Assembly (NCBI GenBank): GCA_028277605.1
Contig: JANQFZ010000047.1
Coordinates: forward strand, 1-50,826
DNA length: 50,826 nt
Direction of reading: 5' to 3'
Source of the DNA: Vallitaleaceae bacterium
GTDB taxonomy: Bacteria > Bacillota > Clostridia > Lachnospirales > Vallitaleaceae
Positions 9,401 to 18,082 of the stretch are shown piece by piece. Both the position numbers and the translations under genes were made by a program. How positions within the stretch are numbered: the stretch's first letter is position 1; every line of letters starts with the position of its first letter. The notes beneath the pieces are model-generated. The model saw nothing but the letters and a program-made list of their open reading frames with translations. It did not search any database and was not told the DNA's origin.

Positions 9401-10240
9401 TGTAGCCAAATCCATAAAACAAACAGGCTTTTGCTCTTCTTTCTCTTGATACACTTTTTTTCTATCTGCCATATAGACCTCATAAGCATTTTCTACAGGC
9501 TCATTGTATTTACCCTTATTAAAAACAACATCTTTAAGCTCTGTTAAGAAAGTCGTATGCCTACAATGATCCGACCAATAGGTATCTAATACCCTAATCT
9601 CTGTTAGGGTAGGATTCCTCTTCTCTTCATATTTAAAGTAATTCTGAGTAAAAAGCAGATCCTCCATACTCATAGCCAAGCCTAAATCCTTCCACAAAGA
9701 TTCTAGTGCTGTACGATCCATATGAATGAATCCATCCAATTGAGCTACAGGTTTTGCCGCTTCATATGCTACCTCTAATGACTGAGGTTTACTTAAATCA
9801 GCCTCTCTAGAATCCACAGGATTAATACAATAACGCTTAATTTTCTCCCATGCATCCTCTGATATCTCCCCATCCAAGCCAATAATCTTCGCCACTTTTA
9901 CAATAACCTCTTCACCAGAAGTCAATATACTAATACACTGCTTGGCACTATCAGCTCTCTGATCATACTGCCCAGGCAAAAACTCAACACCAAACACTCT
10001 ATCCGAATCAAAAGGCAGTACTTCCTCAAAAACCCTATCCACAGGCGGCTCAGAAAAAATCGTATGCAAAGCCTGAGCAAACGCCTCATCAGAAATATGA
10101 CTCACATCATATCTATGCAAAAGTCTAAGTCCCTTTAAACCCACTACACCCAAATCCCGAACCAAAGACTCAAAAAGCTGCCTAGCTTCAACATCATACC
10201 CCATGCACTTCTCAACATACACTCTACGTACCTTACTCAT
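6470..10240 (-). CDS. purL: phosphoribosylformylglycinamidine synthase, single-chain type
   Basis: Catalyses the ATP- and glutamine-dependent conversion of FGAR to FGAM, step 4 of purine synthesis. At 1256 residues it is the large fused form: N-terminal PurS-like part, two AIRS-type ATP-binding halves (HNHPTEIEPFGGAATCLGG near 330) and a C-terminal class I glutaminase with the nucleophile Cys in LGICNGFQ near 1097 and LAGGFSAGDE upstream. Bacillus has separate PurS, PurQ and PurL; the fused form is common in Clostridia. The ribosome site is a strong AGGAGG. It stands 30 kb from the other pur genes, in the same leftward direction. Confidence 0.98.
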   Translation of the reverse strand: MSKVRRVYVEKCMGYDVEARQLFESLVRDLGVVGLKGLRLLHRYDVSHISDEAFAQALHTIFSEPPVDRVFEEVLPFDSDRVFGVEFLPGQYDQRADSAKQCISILTSGEEVIVKVAKIIGLDGEISEDAWEKIKRYCINPVDSREADLSKPQSLEVAYEAAKPVAQLDGFIHMDRTALESLWKDLGLAMSMEDLLFTQNYFKYEEKRNPTLTEIRVLDTYWSDHCRHTTFLTELKDVVFNKGKYNEPVENAYEVYMADRKKVYQEKEEQKPVCFMDLATLAMKKLRQEGKLDDLEISDEINACSIRVMVDVNGQDEEWLVMFKNETHNHPTEIEPFGGAATCLGGAIRDPLSGRSYVYQAMRVTGSADPTVPINQTLPNKLPQRKITTEAAHGYSSYGNQIGLSTGLVREIYHPGYCAKHLEIGAVIGAAPSSNVIRETSEPGNIIVLLGGRTGRDGCGGATGSSKQHTKASIHTCGAEVQKGNPPTERKIQRLFRKPEVSQIIRKCNDFGAGGVSVAIGELADGLIIDLDAVPKKYAGLDGTELAISESQERMAVVLNEEDVDAFIQLAEEENLEATITAVVTQDKRLIMKWQGEEVVNVSREFLNTNGAKARTTVEVLPPQEDKTYFDSALNTSHSLKEQWLDRLKDLNVCSQKGLIERFDSSIGASNVLMPFGGKYQQTPIEVMASKLPVQNGDTTTGTLMAYGYHPYLSSWSPFHGAVYAVVDSVAKIVAAGGDYSRIRFTFQEYFKRLGTDPKRWGEPLSSLLGAYYAQKMLELPSIGGKDSMSGTFEQLDVPPTLVSFAVAVVDVQHILSPELKEAGHSLIAIDLPRDAYNLPDFNALKSNYMAIRRLITEKKVMAAHTIGCGGIVESISKMAFGNRIGVKIQPDLSKGYLFEPKLGAILLEVKDQRDIEAIGAIPYTIIGKTIEKAVIDYKETHIELDEMLEAWQKPLEKIFSTQPKEQQTNRFSTDMYHTKKVYICKNKITKPTVFLPVFPGTNCEYDTQRVFEKAGAQVETMVFKNLQPNHIEESVQQMCQRIKNSQIIMLAGGFSAGDEPDGSGKFISTIFRNARIKEAVDDLLQQRDGLMLGICNGFQALIKLGLVPYGQIMDLNNASPTLTYNTLGRHVSCMVQTKIVSNLSPWFSKASVGDIHTIPVSHGEGRFVAKEGVIKSLLDKGQVATQYVDLNGNPSMECPYNPNGSVYAIEGITSPDGRVLGKMGHSERMGSHVSKNIIGEKDQMLFQSGVAYFSN

Positions 10241-10458
10241 AAAAAGACCTCCTATATTATAATAGTATCTATATCTGTCATTTCAATCATTCCATCTATC
10301 CTCTTTACAACCAATAGCAAACCAAACTTTGCCCACCCTATATCTTACATCAACTATAGTCATTCCTACTTCCACGTGATGAACCATAGACTAACCTTTT
10401 AAAGTTAAAATTCTTATCTTTCCTTCTTAATCATTTTTTAACTCTGACTATATACATA

Positions 10459-10648
10459 ACCGTCCGAACCTTCAAGACGAAAAATTTTGGCACCACCAAA
10501 CTTACCTCAGAAAGTATAAAGGGTATTGGCTACACAGCGGAACAGGAGTGGAGCGTAACCCCTACTAAACACGGACGTTTAGGGGGTTATGAAGCTAATA
10601 CCCTTTATACTTGCCTCCAATCACCCAAAGCCAAAATTTTGACCGTCC
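10459..10648. repeat. long nested palindromic element, copy 1 (purL-lysR intergenic)
   Basis: This lies in a 584-bp gap between divergent purL and the LysR gene. Outer arms AAAATTTTGGC (10481-10491) and GCCAAAATTTT (10630-10640) are perfect. An inner 20-bp stem pairs 10512-10531 with 10593-10612 with a single G-U. The core hairpin is GCTACAC (10529-10535), loop AGCGGAACAGGA, GTGGAGC (10548-10554). A second stem follows: TAACCCC/GGGGTTA enclosing CTAAAC/GTTTAG. ACCGTCC occurs at both outer borders. A related shorter copy is at 41911-42018. The rest of the gap (10241-10458, 10649-10824) shows only the purL ribosome site and no further signal I can support. Confidence 0.75.
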
Positions 10649-10824
10649 ACCTACAAACCCCACCTAATACACACACTTTTTTTAAAAAGTACTTCATATT
10701 TCAAAGTAAATTCAACAAAACTACAGATATATTGAAGTAAAATCATTTACACCCCCATCCTATCATGCTATTATTAAGAAGTAAAATTAATAATTCTAAT
10801 ACTTAATATAAGGAGTACTAATAT

Positions 10825-11718
10825 ATGAAAATCAACCTAGAGCTGTATAAAGTCTTCTACTACACAGCCAAAAACATGAGCTTCTCAGAAGCCGCCAAAC
10901 AGCTATTCATTTCCCAATCTGCCATCAGTCAATCCATAAAATCCTTAGAAACACAACTAAATACTCATCTGTTCATAAGAAATACCAAAAAAGTCCACTT
11001 AACCAAAGAAGGTCAATTACTACTCAACCACATAGAACCAGCCATGAACCTAATACACAATGGTGAAGATCAGATACATCAAACCCAGCAGTTAAATATG
11101 GGACATCTTCATATAGGGGCTAGTGACACCATTTGCAAATACTATTTACTCCCAATCATCCACCACTTCCATACCCAGTATCCAAATATAAAACTTCAAA
11201 TCACCAATCGAACATCCATTCAGTGTGTCGATCTCCTGCAAAATGGCACTGTAGACTTTATTGTAACCAATTTGCCCAACGATTCTATCAACGACTCGAT
11301 GCGCGTTACCAAACTTAAAAGCTTCAAAGACTGCTTTATAGCTGGACCAGCATATGCTCACTTAAAAAATAAAAATCTAACTCTCAGTGAATTGGTACAC
11401 TATCCCCTTCTCATGCTCGAAAAACAAACAACCACACGTCAGTTCTTATACACCTTATTTCACAGTTTAGGTCTGTCTGTTTCCCCTGAAGTTGAATTAG
11501 GGAGTATTGACTTACTGATTCAAATGGCAGGGATAGGACTTGGAATTTCATTTGTTCCTGACTACTGCTTAGATTTAGAATCCAAAATTTTTAAACTTCA
11601 TATTATGCACAGTATCCCCAGTCGAAGCCTAGCCATTACAACCAAAAAAAACATTCCTCTATCCGTTGCAGCTCAAAAATTTATAGCTATTTGTAAGGAT
11701 AGGAATATGGAGAAGTAA
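10825..11718 (+). CDS. LysR family transcriptional regulator
   Basis: A 297-residue DNA-binding regulator. The N-terminal winged helix-turn-helix spans about 1-60 (FSEAAKQLFISQSAISQSIKSLE). A periplasmic-binding-protein-like effector domain follows, with GIGLGISFVPDY near 240. Targets cannot be named: the divergent gene is purL, but the palindromic element lies between and no T-N11-A site adjoining purL was found. The ribosome site is AAGGAG, 9 nt before ATG. Confidence 0.92.
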   Translation: MKINLELYKVFYYTAKNMSFSEAAKQLFISQSAISQSIKSLETQLNTHLFIRNTKKVHLTKEGQLLLNHIEPAMNLIHNGEDQIHQTQQLNMGHLHIGASDTICKYYLLPIIHHFHTQYPNIKLQITNRTSIQCVDLLQNGTVDFIVTNLPNDSINDSMRVTKLKSFKDCFIAGPAYAHLKNKNLTLSELVHYPLLMLEKQTTTRQFLYTLFHSLGLSVSPEVELGSIDLLIQMAGIGLGISFVPDYCLDLESKIFKLHIMHSIPSRSLAITTKKNIPLSVAAQKFIAICKDRNMEK

Positions 11719-11764
11719 TGCCATAAAAAATATTATATAAATTAATTAAATAGATAAATTAAGA

Positions 11765-11799
11765 GATAGAAACCCTTGCAACAAATGTAGGCTTCTATC
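11765..11799. terminator. weak hairpin after the LysR gene
   Basis: GATAGAA (11765-11771) pairs with TTCTATC (11793-11799), with a GG/CC inside. It lies between convergent genes. No T-run follows, so it is only a candidate. Confidence 0.3.
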
Positions 11800-11889
11800 C
11801 CATCTAAGTTTCCAATTTAATGTTTTTAATAATTTAGTATGCTTTGTTATGGCTTATTAACTAGGTAATATGACTAGTATAATCTAGTC

Positions 11890-12711
11890 TTACCTCAATT
11901 CACTGGCTTCTTGCGCATAGGATATTAACTGATCATATACTCTTTCAGCAGCAGTATTAATCCATTTAGGGTCAGCCTGTGGAAATTGATTGACGAGTTC
12001 GGTCTTTAGTTCGTCTATAAGAATAAAATACTGTGCACCTTCATCCGTTTCTTCTCTATTGGCAAGATATTTACTATATAACGCTTCATTAGTATATTGC
12101 GCATTAAACCACTGTAGTATCTCATCCACGTTACTTTTACCTTTGTTTGATGTTTGTTGATAGATCTTATACTTTCTATAACTGCTAATGGCAATCCATA
12201 TAAATGAAAGTCCTAGAATTATTAAAACTGGACTCAATAGAACGCTATTAAATCTAGGTATAGAAATTATATTAAGCATGTTTAGTAAGCCCACAAGAAT
12301 ACTGATAACACCTACACTGCCAAAAGATATCATACTGGAATGACTATCTTTAATTTTGTTCTCATCCTCAGATGGTTCTGTCTCATATTCATTGACTAGA
12401 TATTCTACATCCTCTCTATCTAGTTCATGAGATAGATAAACAGACATGTATTTTCTTGCTTCTTTTAGCTGCTGTGAGGGTATGGATAATGTATAATAGT
12501 CATTGACATCATCTTTATCACTCTTAATTCTTTCAATATGACTATAGTTAAGATATTTTTTTATTTTGCTGACTTCTTCCTCACTTTTGACCTTTAGTAA
12601 AATTGCCCAGTCTACAATATCTTCAATCTTATCTACTAAAGCAATATGACAGTCTACGCAAGTTTGTACACCTTCTTCATATTCTGTTCCGCATTTGGGA
12701 CACCAAGGCAT
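11890..12711 (-). CDS. zinc-ribbon membrane protein, possibly with a DUF2007-like domain
   Basis: 273 residues. It opens with a zinc ribbon (PWCPKCGTEY..VQTCVDC, two Cys pairs in residues 3-21). An alpha/beta segment at about 35-95, WAILLKVKSEEEVSKIKKYL to LKEARKYM, is reminiscent of DUF2007 putative signal-transducing domains. Two transmembrane helices follow (about 130-175) and then a soluble helical C-terminus. The start at 12711 was chosen because AGGAGG is 8 nt upstream; the ATG at 12729 precedes that site. It is divergent from the FIST-EAL gene, 127 bp apart. Function unknown. Confidence 0.7.
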   Translation of the reverse strand: MPWCPKCGTEYEEGVQTCVDCHIALVDKIEDIVDWAILLKVKSEEEVSKIKKYLNYSHIERIKSDKDDVNDYYTLSIPSQQLKEARKYMSVYLSHELDREDVEYLVNEYETEPSEDENKIKDSHSSMISFGSVGVISILVGLLNMLNIISIPRFNSVLLSPVLIILGLSFIWIAISSYRKYKIYQQTSNKGKSNVDEILQWFNAQYTNEALYSKYLANREETDEGAQYFILIDELKTELVNQFPQADPKWINTAAERVYDQLISYAQEASELR

Positions 12712-12838
12712 GAAATCCCTCCTTGTCAAATTTTGTTATAATAGCTAAAAATTATAAAATAAATGGTATTTATATGCATTTTGGTTTATAATGTATGTGT
12801 TGTGCTCATGAACTTGACTATCGATAAAGGGGTAGCCG

Positions 12839-15304
12839 ATGAAAACCTATAATTTATTATACACAAAATTTAATCAAATAGAAAGCTATGTGAGAAAAAA
12901 ACAATTATCAAAAGCTAAAAACCTGTTAATACAAGTAACTACAACAGCGGATGATAATAGATTTATATCTGATATAAAAAAACGGTTAATTCAGCTCATG
13001 CCAAATGCAGAAGTATTAGGTATAACGACTTCTAAGGTATTATATAATGGTGTTAAGATGTCGCAGGGTACCGTTATATCCATCACTGATTTTGAGCATA
13101 CTCAATTAGTCAGTTATGCCTGTACGTATGATGACACAAGCAGCTTTACAGTAGGTCAAAAATTTGCTAAACAACTAACAAGCAAGAATACTCAGCTAAT
13201 TATTGCTTTTATGAATGATCCAAGCATAGATGGAGACAGATTTACAAAAGGTTTTAATAAGGAAGCCAAACATGTGACACTATGCGGCGGTTTTATATAT
13301 CACCAGAATGGATGTTTATTTAATAATGATTCCATACTGCCTCATGGTATTATTGGTATTGCTTTAAACAGTGATGCTCTAACCGTTGCCACTTACAATA
13401 GCTATGCATGGTCTGCTATAAGCAAGGAGCACCGAATTACAAGTAGCAGTTATAACCTAATTGAACAGATAGATAGTATATTAGCAGAAAAAATCTATAC
13501 AAATTATATTGGTCGGATACAGGACAATGACTTACCCTATCTTGGAATTGATTTCCCATTACTAGTGGACAACGAAGATACCTTAACTGCTTGTCCAATT
13601 CTTGATTATACTAATGATGGACATCTTAGAACATTTGCTCATCTTAGAGAAAATGAAAAAATTTCTTTTGGTATGATTGATTTAAAAAGAATCCTAGAAA
13701 TTTTATCAAATCATTGTGAAAAACTAAGAGGTATGAAATATGAAACTTTGATGATGTTTGCCACTACTGGACTTATTCCAATCATACAAGACGATCCTTA
13801 TAATACAACTTATGACCCCAACTATATAACTTGCTGTTTTACAAGTGGGGAATTTTCTTATAGAAATAACAAGAATACTTTACAAACTGGAAATATTACC
13901 ATAGTTGGCTTAAGCGAGGGAATAGAAAATGAAATAGTATCTATTGATAATCTGCTTTCTTTTATCCCAAAACACGAGCAAAGCGTTATCTTTAGCTTAT
14001 TAGATATTATTAAAAATACAGGCAACAAATTAAGCATCATCAGCGAAACATACAAAGAAACCATTCACTCTAAAAACAATTCATTAATTAATCAATATTA
14101 TATAGATAAGCTTACAAATCTGCCTAATCTTCATACCTTTAATGAGATGTATTCAGATTCATCTCCTATACTGCTTAGTTTAATTGATATCAGCAGTTTT
14201 ATTAATATTAATAATTTTTATGGAACAACCATTGGCGATCATATATTAGTAGAGTTTGCTTCTATTATAAAAGTGTATAATGATGCAAGAAATTATTATA
14301 CTTATCGCATTTATTCTGATATTTTTGCAGTGGTAAGCTATAATACGGATGCTTCACAAATTTTTATTAAGGATATGGAAGCATTACATGCGTTTATTAA
14401 CAGTCATTGCTTCCTCAATGTTGAACATAAAATTTTTCTAACTACAACCATAGCTACTAGCAGCTATCCTCAAGCCTATCGTCATGCCAGTATGGCAAAA
14501 GAATATGCTAAAAATAATAGAGTTCCTTTTATTGTTTATAGTGAAGCACTTAAACTTGAGGATGAAGTAGAAAACAATCTTGTTTGGTCAGGAAAAATCC
14601 GCAAAGCTATCGCAGAAGATAAAATCATCCCGTTTTTTCAACCAATCTACGATAACTCAACAGGAAGAATCTATAAGTTTGAAGTTTTAATGAGACTTAT
14701 GGATGATAACGATAAAGTTATCACACCTTACTATTTTTTAGATATTGCAAAGAAAACTAACCTCTATAAACAATTGACAAAAATTATATTAGATAAAGCC
14801 TTTGCAGTCTTTAAAGATACGGACTTTGATTTCTCTGTCAATTTAGATGTTGAAGACATAACGGATAAGGATACATGCGACTATATTTATAACAAGCTAA
14901 AGAACTCGCCAAATTCAGAACATGTCATCTTTGAGATAGTAGAATCTGAGGGTATTAGTAACTTCTCAGATGTCGTACAATTTGTCAATACTATAAAATC
15001 CTACGGCGCACGTTTTGCTATTGACGACTTTGGATCTGGTTTTTCTAACTTTAACTATTTATTTAAATTAAATATTGACTGCATCAAAATTGATGGTTCG
15101 ATCATACAAAACATTATTCACGACCGAGCAGCACAGCTTGTAACAGAAACTATCCATACTTTTGCTAAAAAAATGGGTATATCCACCATTGCAGAATTTG
15201 TTTCTAATAAAGAAATATACGATAAAATAAAATCTCTTGGCATAGATTACTCTCAAGGATATTATTTAGCAAAACCTGTTGACAGTTTAAACAAGTTTAT
15301 GTAA
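12839..15304 (+). CDS. FIST sensor - degenerate GGDEF - EAL cyclic-di-GMP phosphodiesterase
   Basis: 821 residues, cytoplasmic, with no membrane helix. FIST_N/FIST_C ligand-sensing domains occupy about 45-370 (LCGGFIYHQNGCLFNN near 148). A GGDEF domain at about 420-560 has lost its signature (YSDIF near 490 in place of GGDEF), so no cyclase activity is expected. The EAL domain at about 575-821 keeps the catalytic set: E in EVLMRL (615), N in VNLD, E in FEIVESE, DDFGSG (near 729), K in IKIDG, E in AEFV, and QGYYLAKP (near 806). It should degrade c-di-GMP in response to a small ligand, proposed to be an amino acid for FIST. The start follows AAAGGGG. pepF follows 41 nt later. Confidence 0.88.
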   Translation: MKTYNLLYTKFNQIESYVRKKQLSKAKNLLIQVTTTADDNRFISDIKKRLIQLMPNAEVLGITTSKVLYNGVKMSQGTVISITDFEHTQLVSYACTYDDTSSFTVGQKFAKQLTSKNTQLIIAFMNDPSIDGDRFTKGFNKEAKHVTLCGGFIYHQNGCLFNNDSILPHGIIGIALNSDALTVATYNSYAWSAISKEHRITSSSYNLIEQIDSILAEKIYTNYIGRIQDNDLPYLGIDFPLLVDNEDTLTACPILDYTNDGHLRTFAHLRENEKISFGMIDLKRILEILSNHCEKLRGMKYETLMMFATTGLIPIIQDDPYNTTYDPNYITCCFTSGEFSYRNNKNTLQTGNITIVGLSEGIENEIVSIDNLLSFIPKHEQSVIFSLLDIIKNTGNKLSIISETYKETIHSKNNSLINQYYIDKLTNLPNLHTFNEMYSDSSPILLSLIDISSFININNFYGTTIGDHILVEFASIIKVYNDARNYYTYRIYSDIFAVVSYNTDASQIFIKDMEALHAFINSHCFLNVEHKIFLTTTIATSSYPQAYRHASMAKEYAKNNRVPFIVYSEALKLEDEVENNLVWSGKIRKAIAEDKIIPFFQPIYDNSTGRIYKFEVLMRLMDDNDKVITPYYFLDIAKKTNLYKQLTKIILDKAFAVFKDTDFDFSVNLDVEDITDKDTCDYIYNKLKNSPNSEHVIFEIVESEGISNFSDVVQFVNTIKSYGARFAIDDFGSGFSNFNYLFKLNIDCIKIDGSIIQNIIHDRAAQLVTETIHTFAKKMGISTIAEFVSNKEIYDKIKSLGIDYSQGYYLAKPVDSLNKFM

Positions 15305-15345
15305 GTTGTTTATGTAAAGAATTCTTACTAAAGGAGGAATAAAAT

Positions 15346-17100
15346 ATGAGTTACAATTGGAATTTGGATAAGTTGTACACATCTTTTGATTCACAAGCAT
15401 TGGAACAAGACCTAAAGAGAATCACTGAATTATTAGACACAGCTAATGCATTTACTAATACCAGTTTTTCATCCACAGATAATGCGGTTTCCAAACTAGA
15501 AAAATATATAGACTATAACAACCAAATTGGTGACTTATGGACGATTCTTGATGCTTATGGCAATCTTAACTACTCTGTTAATACGAATGATGAAAAGGCT
15601 CTTAAATTGATTGAAAGAGTAGAAGCAATTATGCCAAATATGACTCTGCTTGAGGTAGCTCTTCAAAAATTTGTTAGTAAAATAGATAATCTAGATGACC
15701 TCATTCAAGCCTCACCTATTCTACAAGAACATGCTTTTATGCTTAAGGAAAATAAAGCTAAATCACAGTACTTATTATCCGAGCAAGAAGAAAAACTATT
15801 GGCAGAAATGAAAAACACAGGTTCTAACGCATGGAATAAGCTTCAAGATGCCACTGCTTCTTCATTGCTTGTGGATATGGATGGAGAGCAAAAAACATTA
15901 ACCGTTGTTAGAAATCTAGCACATGATAAAGATCCAGAAGTTAGAAAAAAAGCCTATGAAGCTGAACTAAAGGCTTATGAAAAAATCGATAAGGTATCTG
16001 CTTCTTGTCTAAATGCTATTAAAGGTGAAGTCATCACCGTAGCTAAGAAAAGAGGCTATGCTTCACCACTTGAAATGACACTGGTTCATTCAAGAATGGA
16101 TAAGGAAACTCTAGACGCTATGATAACAGCTGTTAAAGAATACCTTCCTTTTTTCCGTAAGTACCTTAAGAAAAAGGCTGAGCTATTAGGTCATAAAAAT
16201 GGTCTGCCTTTTCATGATCTCTTTGCACCAATAGGAACTGTAGATATGACCTTTACTTACGAAGAAACCAAGGATTTTATAGAAACCAATTTTAATACTT
16301 TTAGCAAAAAGCTTGGTAGTTATGCCAAACGAGCTTTTGATGAAAATTGGATTGATGTTAAACCAAAAGAAGGTAAAGTAGGGGGTGCTTTCTGCTGTAA
16401 TATTCATGGTATTAAAGAAAGTAGAATTCTCACTAATTTCTCTGGAACTTTTAGCAGTGTTACAACGGTTGCCCATGAACTAGGACATGGCTATCATGGT
16501 GATGTACTTAGTGATGCTACGTATACCAATAGTGATTATCCTATGCCGCTAGCCGAAACAGCTTCTATCTTTTGTGAAATCATTACTAAAACAGCTGCAC
16601 TTAACAAAGCAACAAAAGAAGAAGCACTAGTCATACTAGATACTTCTATTACAGAGTCTACTCAAGTGGTTGTGGATATTTATAGTCGTTATCTCTTTGA
16701 AACTGAATTATTTAAGCGTAGAGAGCAAGCATCACTTTCTGTCAATGATTTAAAGACCATCATGATAGAAGCACAAAAGGAAGCCTACGGTGATGGGTTA
16801 GATCCTGAATATTTGCATCCCTATATGTGGGCGTGTAAACCACACTATTATTATGCAGATTATAATTTTTATAACTTCCCATATACCTTTGGTGAGTTAT
16901 TTGCAAAAGGTTTATATGCAAAATTCAAGGAAGTTGGTTCTGATTTTGTATCCAAATATGATGCATTGCTGATGGAGACTGGTCGAAATAGCATACACAA
17001 TGTTCTTAAGACTTTGGACATTGATTCGCATTCATCTGATTTTTGGAGAAGCTCATTAGAAACCACCAAAGAACAAATCGAGCAGTTCTTACAATATTAA
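15346..17100 (+). CDS. pepF: oligoendopeptidase F
   Basis: A zinc metallopeptidase of family M3B that cuts short peptides in the cytoplasm. The protein is 584 residues. The HEXXH zinc site is VAHELGHGYHGD near 374-385, with the third ligand expected in ETASIFCE about 25 residues later. The N-terminal half is the helical M3 N-domain. The ribosome site AAGGAGG is 9 nt before ATG. It is co-directional with the FIST-EAL gene and closed by a terminator. Confidence 0.95.
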   Translation: MSYNWNLDKLYTSFDSQALEQDLKRITELLDTANAFTNTSFSSTDNAVSKLEKYIDYNNQIGDLWTILDAYGNLNYSVNTNDEKALKLIERVEAIMPNMTLLEVALQKFVSKIDNLDDLIQASPILQEHAFMLKENKAKSQYLLSEQEEKLLAEMKNTGSNAWNKLQDATASSLLVDMDGEQKTLTVVRNLAHDKDPEVRKKAYEAELKAYEKIDKVSASCLNAIKGEVITVAKKRGYASPLEMTLVHSRMDKETLDAMITAVKEYLPFFRKYLKKKAELLGHKNGLPFHDLFAPIGTVDMTFTYEETKDFIETNFNTFSKKLGSYAKRAFDENWIDVKPKEGKVGGAFCCNIHGIKESRILTNFSGTFSSVTTVAHELGHGYHGDVLSDATYTNSDYPMPLAETASIFCEIITKTAALNKATKEEALVILDTSITESTQVVVDIYSRYLFETELFKRREQASLSVNDLKTIMIEAQKEAYGDGLDPEYLHPYMWACKPHYYYADYNFYNFPYTFGELFAKGLYAKFKEVGSDFVSKYDALLMETGRNSIHNVLKTLDIDSHSSDFWRSSLETTKEQIEQFLQY

Positions 17101-17116
17101 TCATAAACTAAAGTAA

Positions 17117-17150
17117 GGGGCTGTCCTCAATCGGCAGCCCCTCTTCAACT
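17117..17150. terminator. terminator between pepF and exoA (both directions)
   Basis: GGGGCTG (17117-17123) pairs with CAGCCCC (17135-17141) around an 11-nt loop. A T-rich tract follows on the plus strand, and TTACTTTAGTTT on the minus strand. The two flanking genes converge on it. Confidence 0.8.
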
Positions 17151-17160
17151 TAACTCTATT

Positions 17161-17913
17161 TTAATTTATCTCTAATTCAACTGGACAGTGATCGGATCCT
17201 AGCACTTCACTATGTATATGAGCATTGATTAACCTTTCTTTGAATCTCTCTGATACATGAAAATAATCTATTCGCCACCCAGAATTATTGGCTCTTGCAT
17301 TAGAAAAATAAGACCACCATGTATACATGTGTTTTTTATCTGGATAAAAATAACGGAAGGTATCTATGAAACCTGCATCCAAAAGCTCTGTCAGCTTACT
17401 TCGTTCTTCATCTGTAAAACCAGCATTTTTTCTATTAGATTTAGGATTTTTCAAATCAATTTCTTGATGTGCCACGTTAAGATCACCACAAATAATAACT
17501 GGCTTAACAGCATCTAATTTCTTTAAATAGGTTCTAAAATCATTCTCCCATTGCATACGATAATCTAATCTAGCTAGACCTCTCTTTGAGTTGGGAGTAT
17601 ATACCGTCATAACATAAAAATCATCATATTCTAAGGTAATCACTCTTCCCTCTTTATCATGCTCCTCCATTTGTATACCCATGAATACATCTATCGGTTT
17701 TTCCTTCGTAAATATTGCTGTACCAGAATACCCTTTTTTATCAGCATAATTCCAATACTGATAATAACCATCAAGCTTCAGATCAATCTGTCCCTCTTGT
17801 AGCTTGCTCTCCTGAATACAAAAGAAGTCAGCATCTATACGATTAAAAAAGTCTAAAAATCCTTTTTTAACACACGCTCTAATACCATTTACATTCCAAG
17901 ATATCAATTTCAT
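17161..17913 (-). CDS. exoA: exodeoxyribonuclease III (AP endonuclease)
   Basis: A base-excision repair nuclease cutting at abasic sites. The 250-residue product begins MKLISWNVNGIRAC. It has the metal-binding IQESKL, the GDLNVAH motif near 147, and the C-terminal SDHCPVELEI with the catalytic His. The start at 17913 has AGGAGA at 6 nt; an open frame to 17952 would add an atypical 13-residue tail. The same family is called xth in other bacteria. Confidence 0.96.
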   Translation of the reverse strand: MKLISWNVNGIRACVKKGFLDFFNRIDADFFCIQESKLQEGQIDLKLDGYYQYWNYADKKGYSGTAIFTKEKPIDVFMGIQMEEHDKEGRVITLEYDDFYVMTVYTPNSKRGLARLDYRMQWENDFRTYLKKLDAVKPVIICGDLNVAHQEIDLKNPKSNRKNAGFTDEERSKLTELLDAGFIDTFRYFYPDKKHMYTWWSYFSNARANNSGWRIDYFHVSERFKERLINAHIHSEVLGSDHCPVELEIN

Positions 17914-18082
17914 TTTATCTCTCCTTATCGGTATTCTACCATGCTTGTCCACAGCCTTTATTATAATCTATCTGCTCTAGTTCGTCAAAACTCTTACCTA
18001 TTCTCATCTAATCATAGTTAATCATTATATTTATGGATTTCTGAATGACTAAATATAACAGTTACTCATTAGGTACTACAGG

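Noticed and set aside
10241..10458. Purine riboswitch or PurR box before purL
   Set aside because: No guanine-aptamer core (paired loops and the conserved TATA...CC pattern) and no CCGAA-type boxes were found in this stretch; the CCGAAC near 10464 belongs to the palindromic element border and lacks the AT flanks.
11861..11894. Hairpin GACTAG-TATAAT-CTAGTC with GGTAA/TTACC
   Set aside because: Lies at the 3' end of the zinc-ribbon membrane gene but overlaps its stop codon and has no T-run; pairing could be chance in AT-rich DNA.
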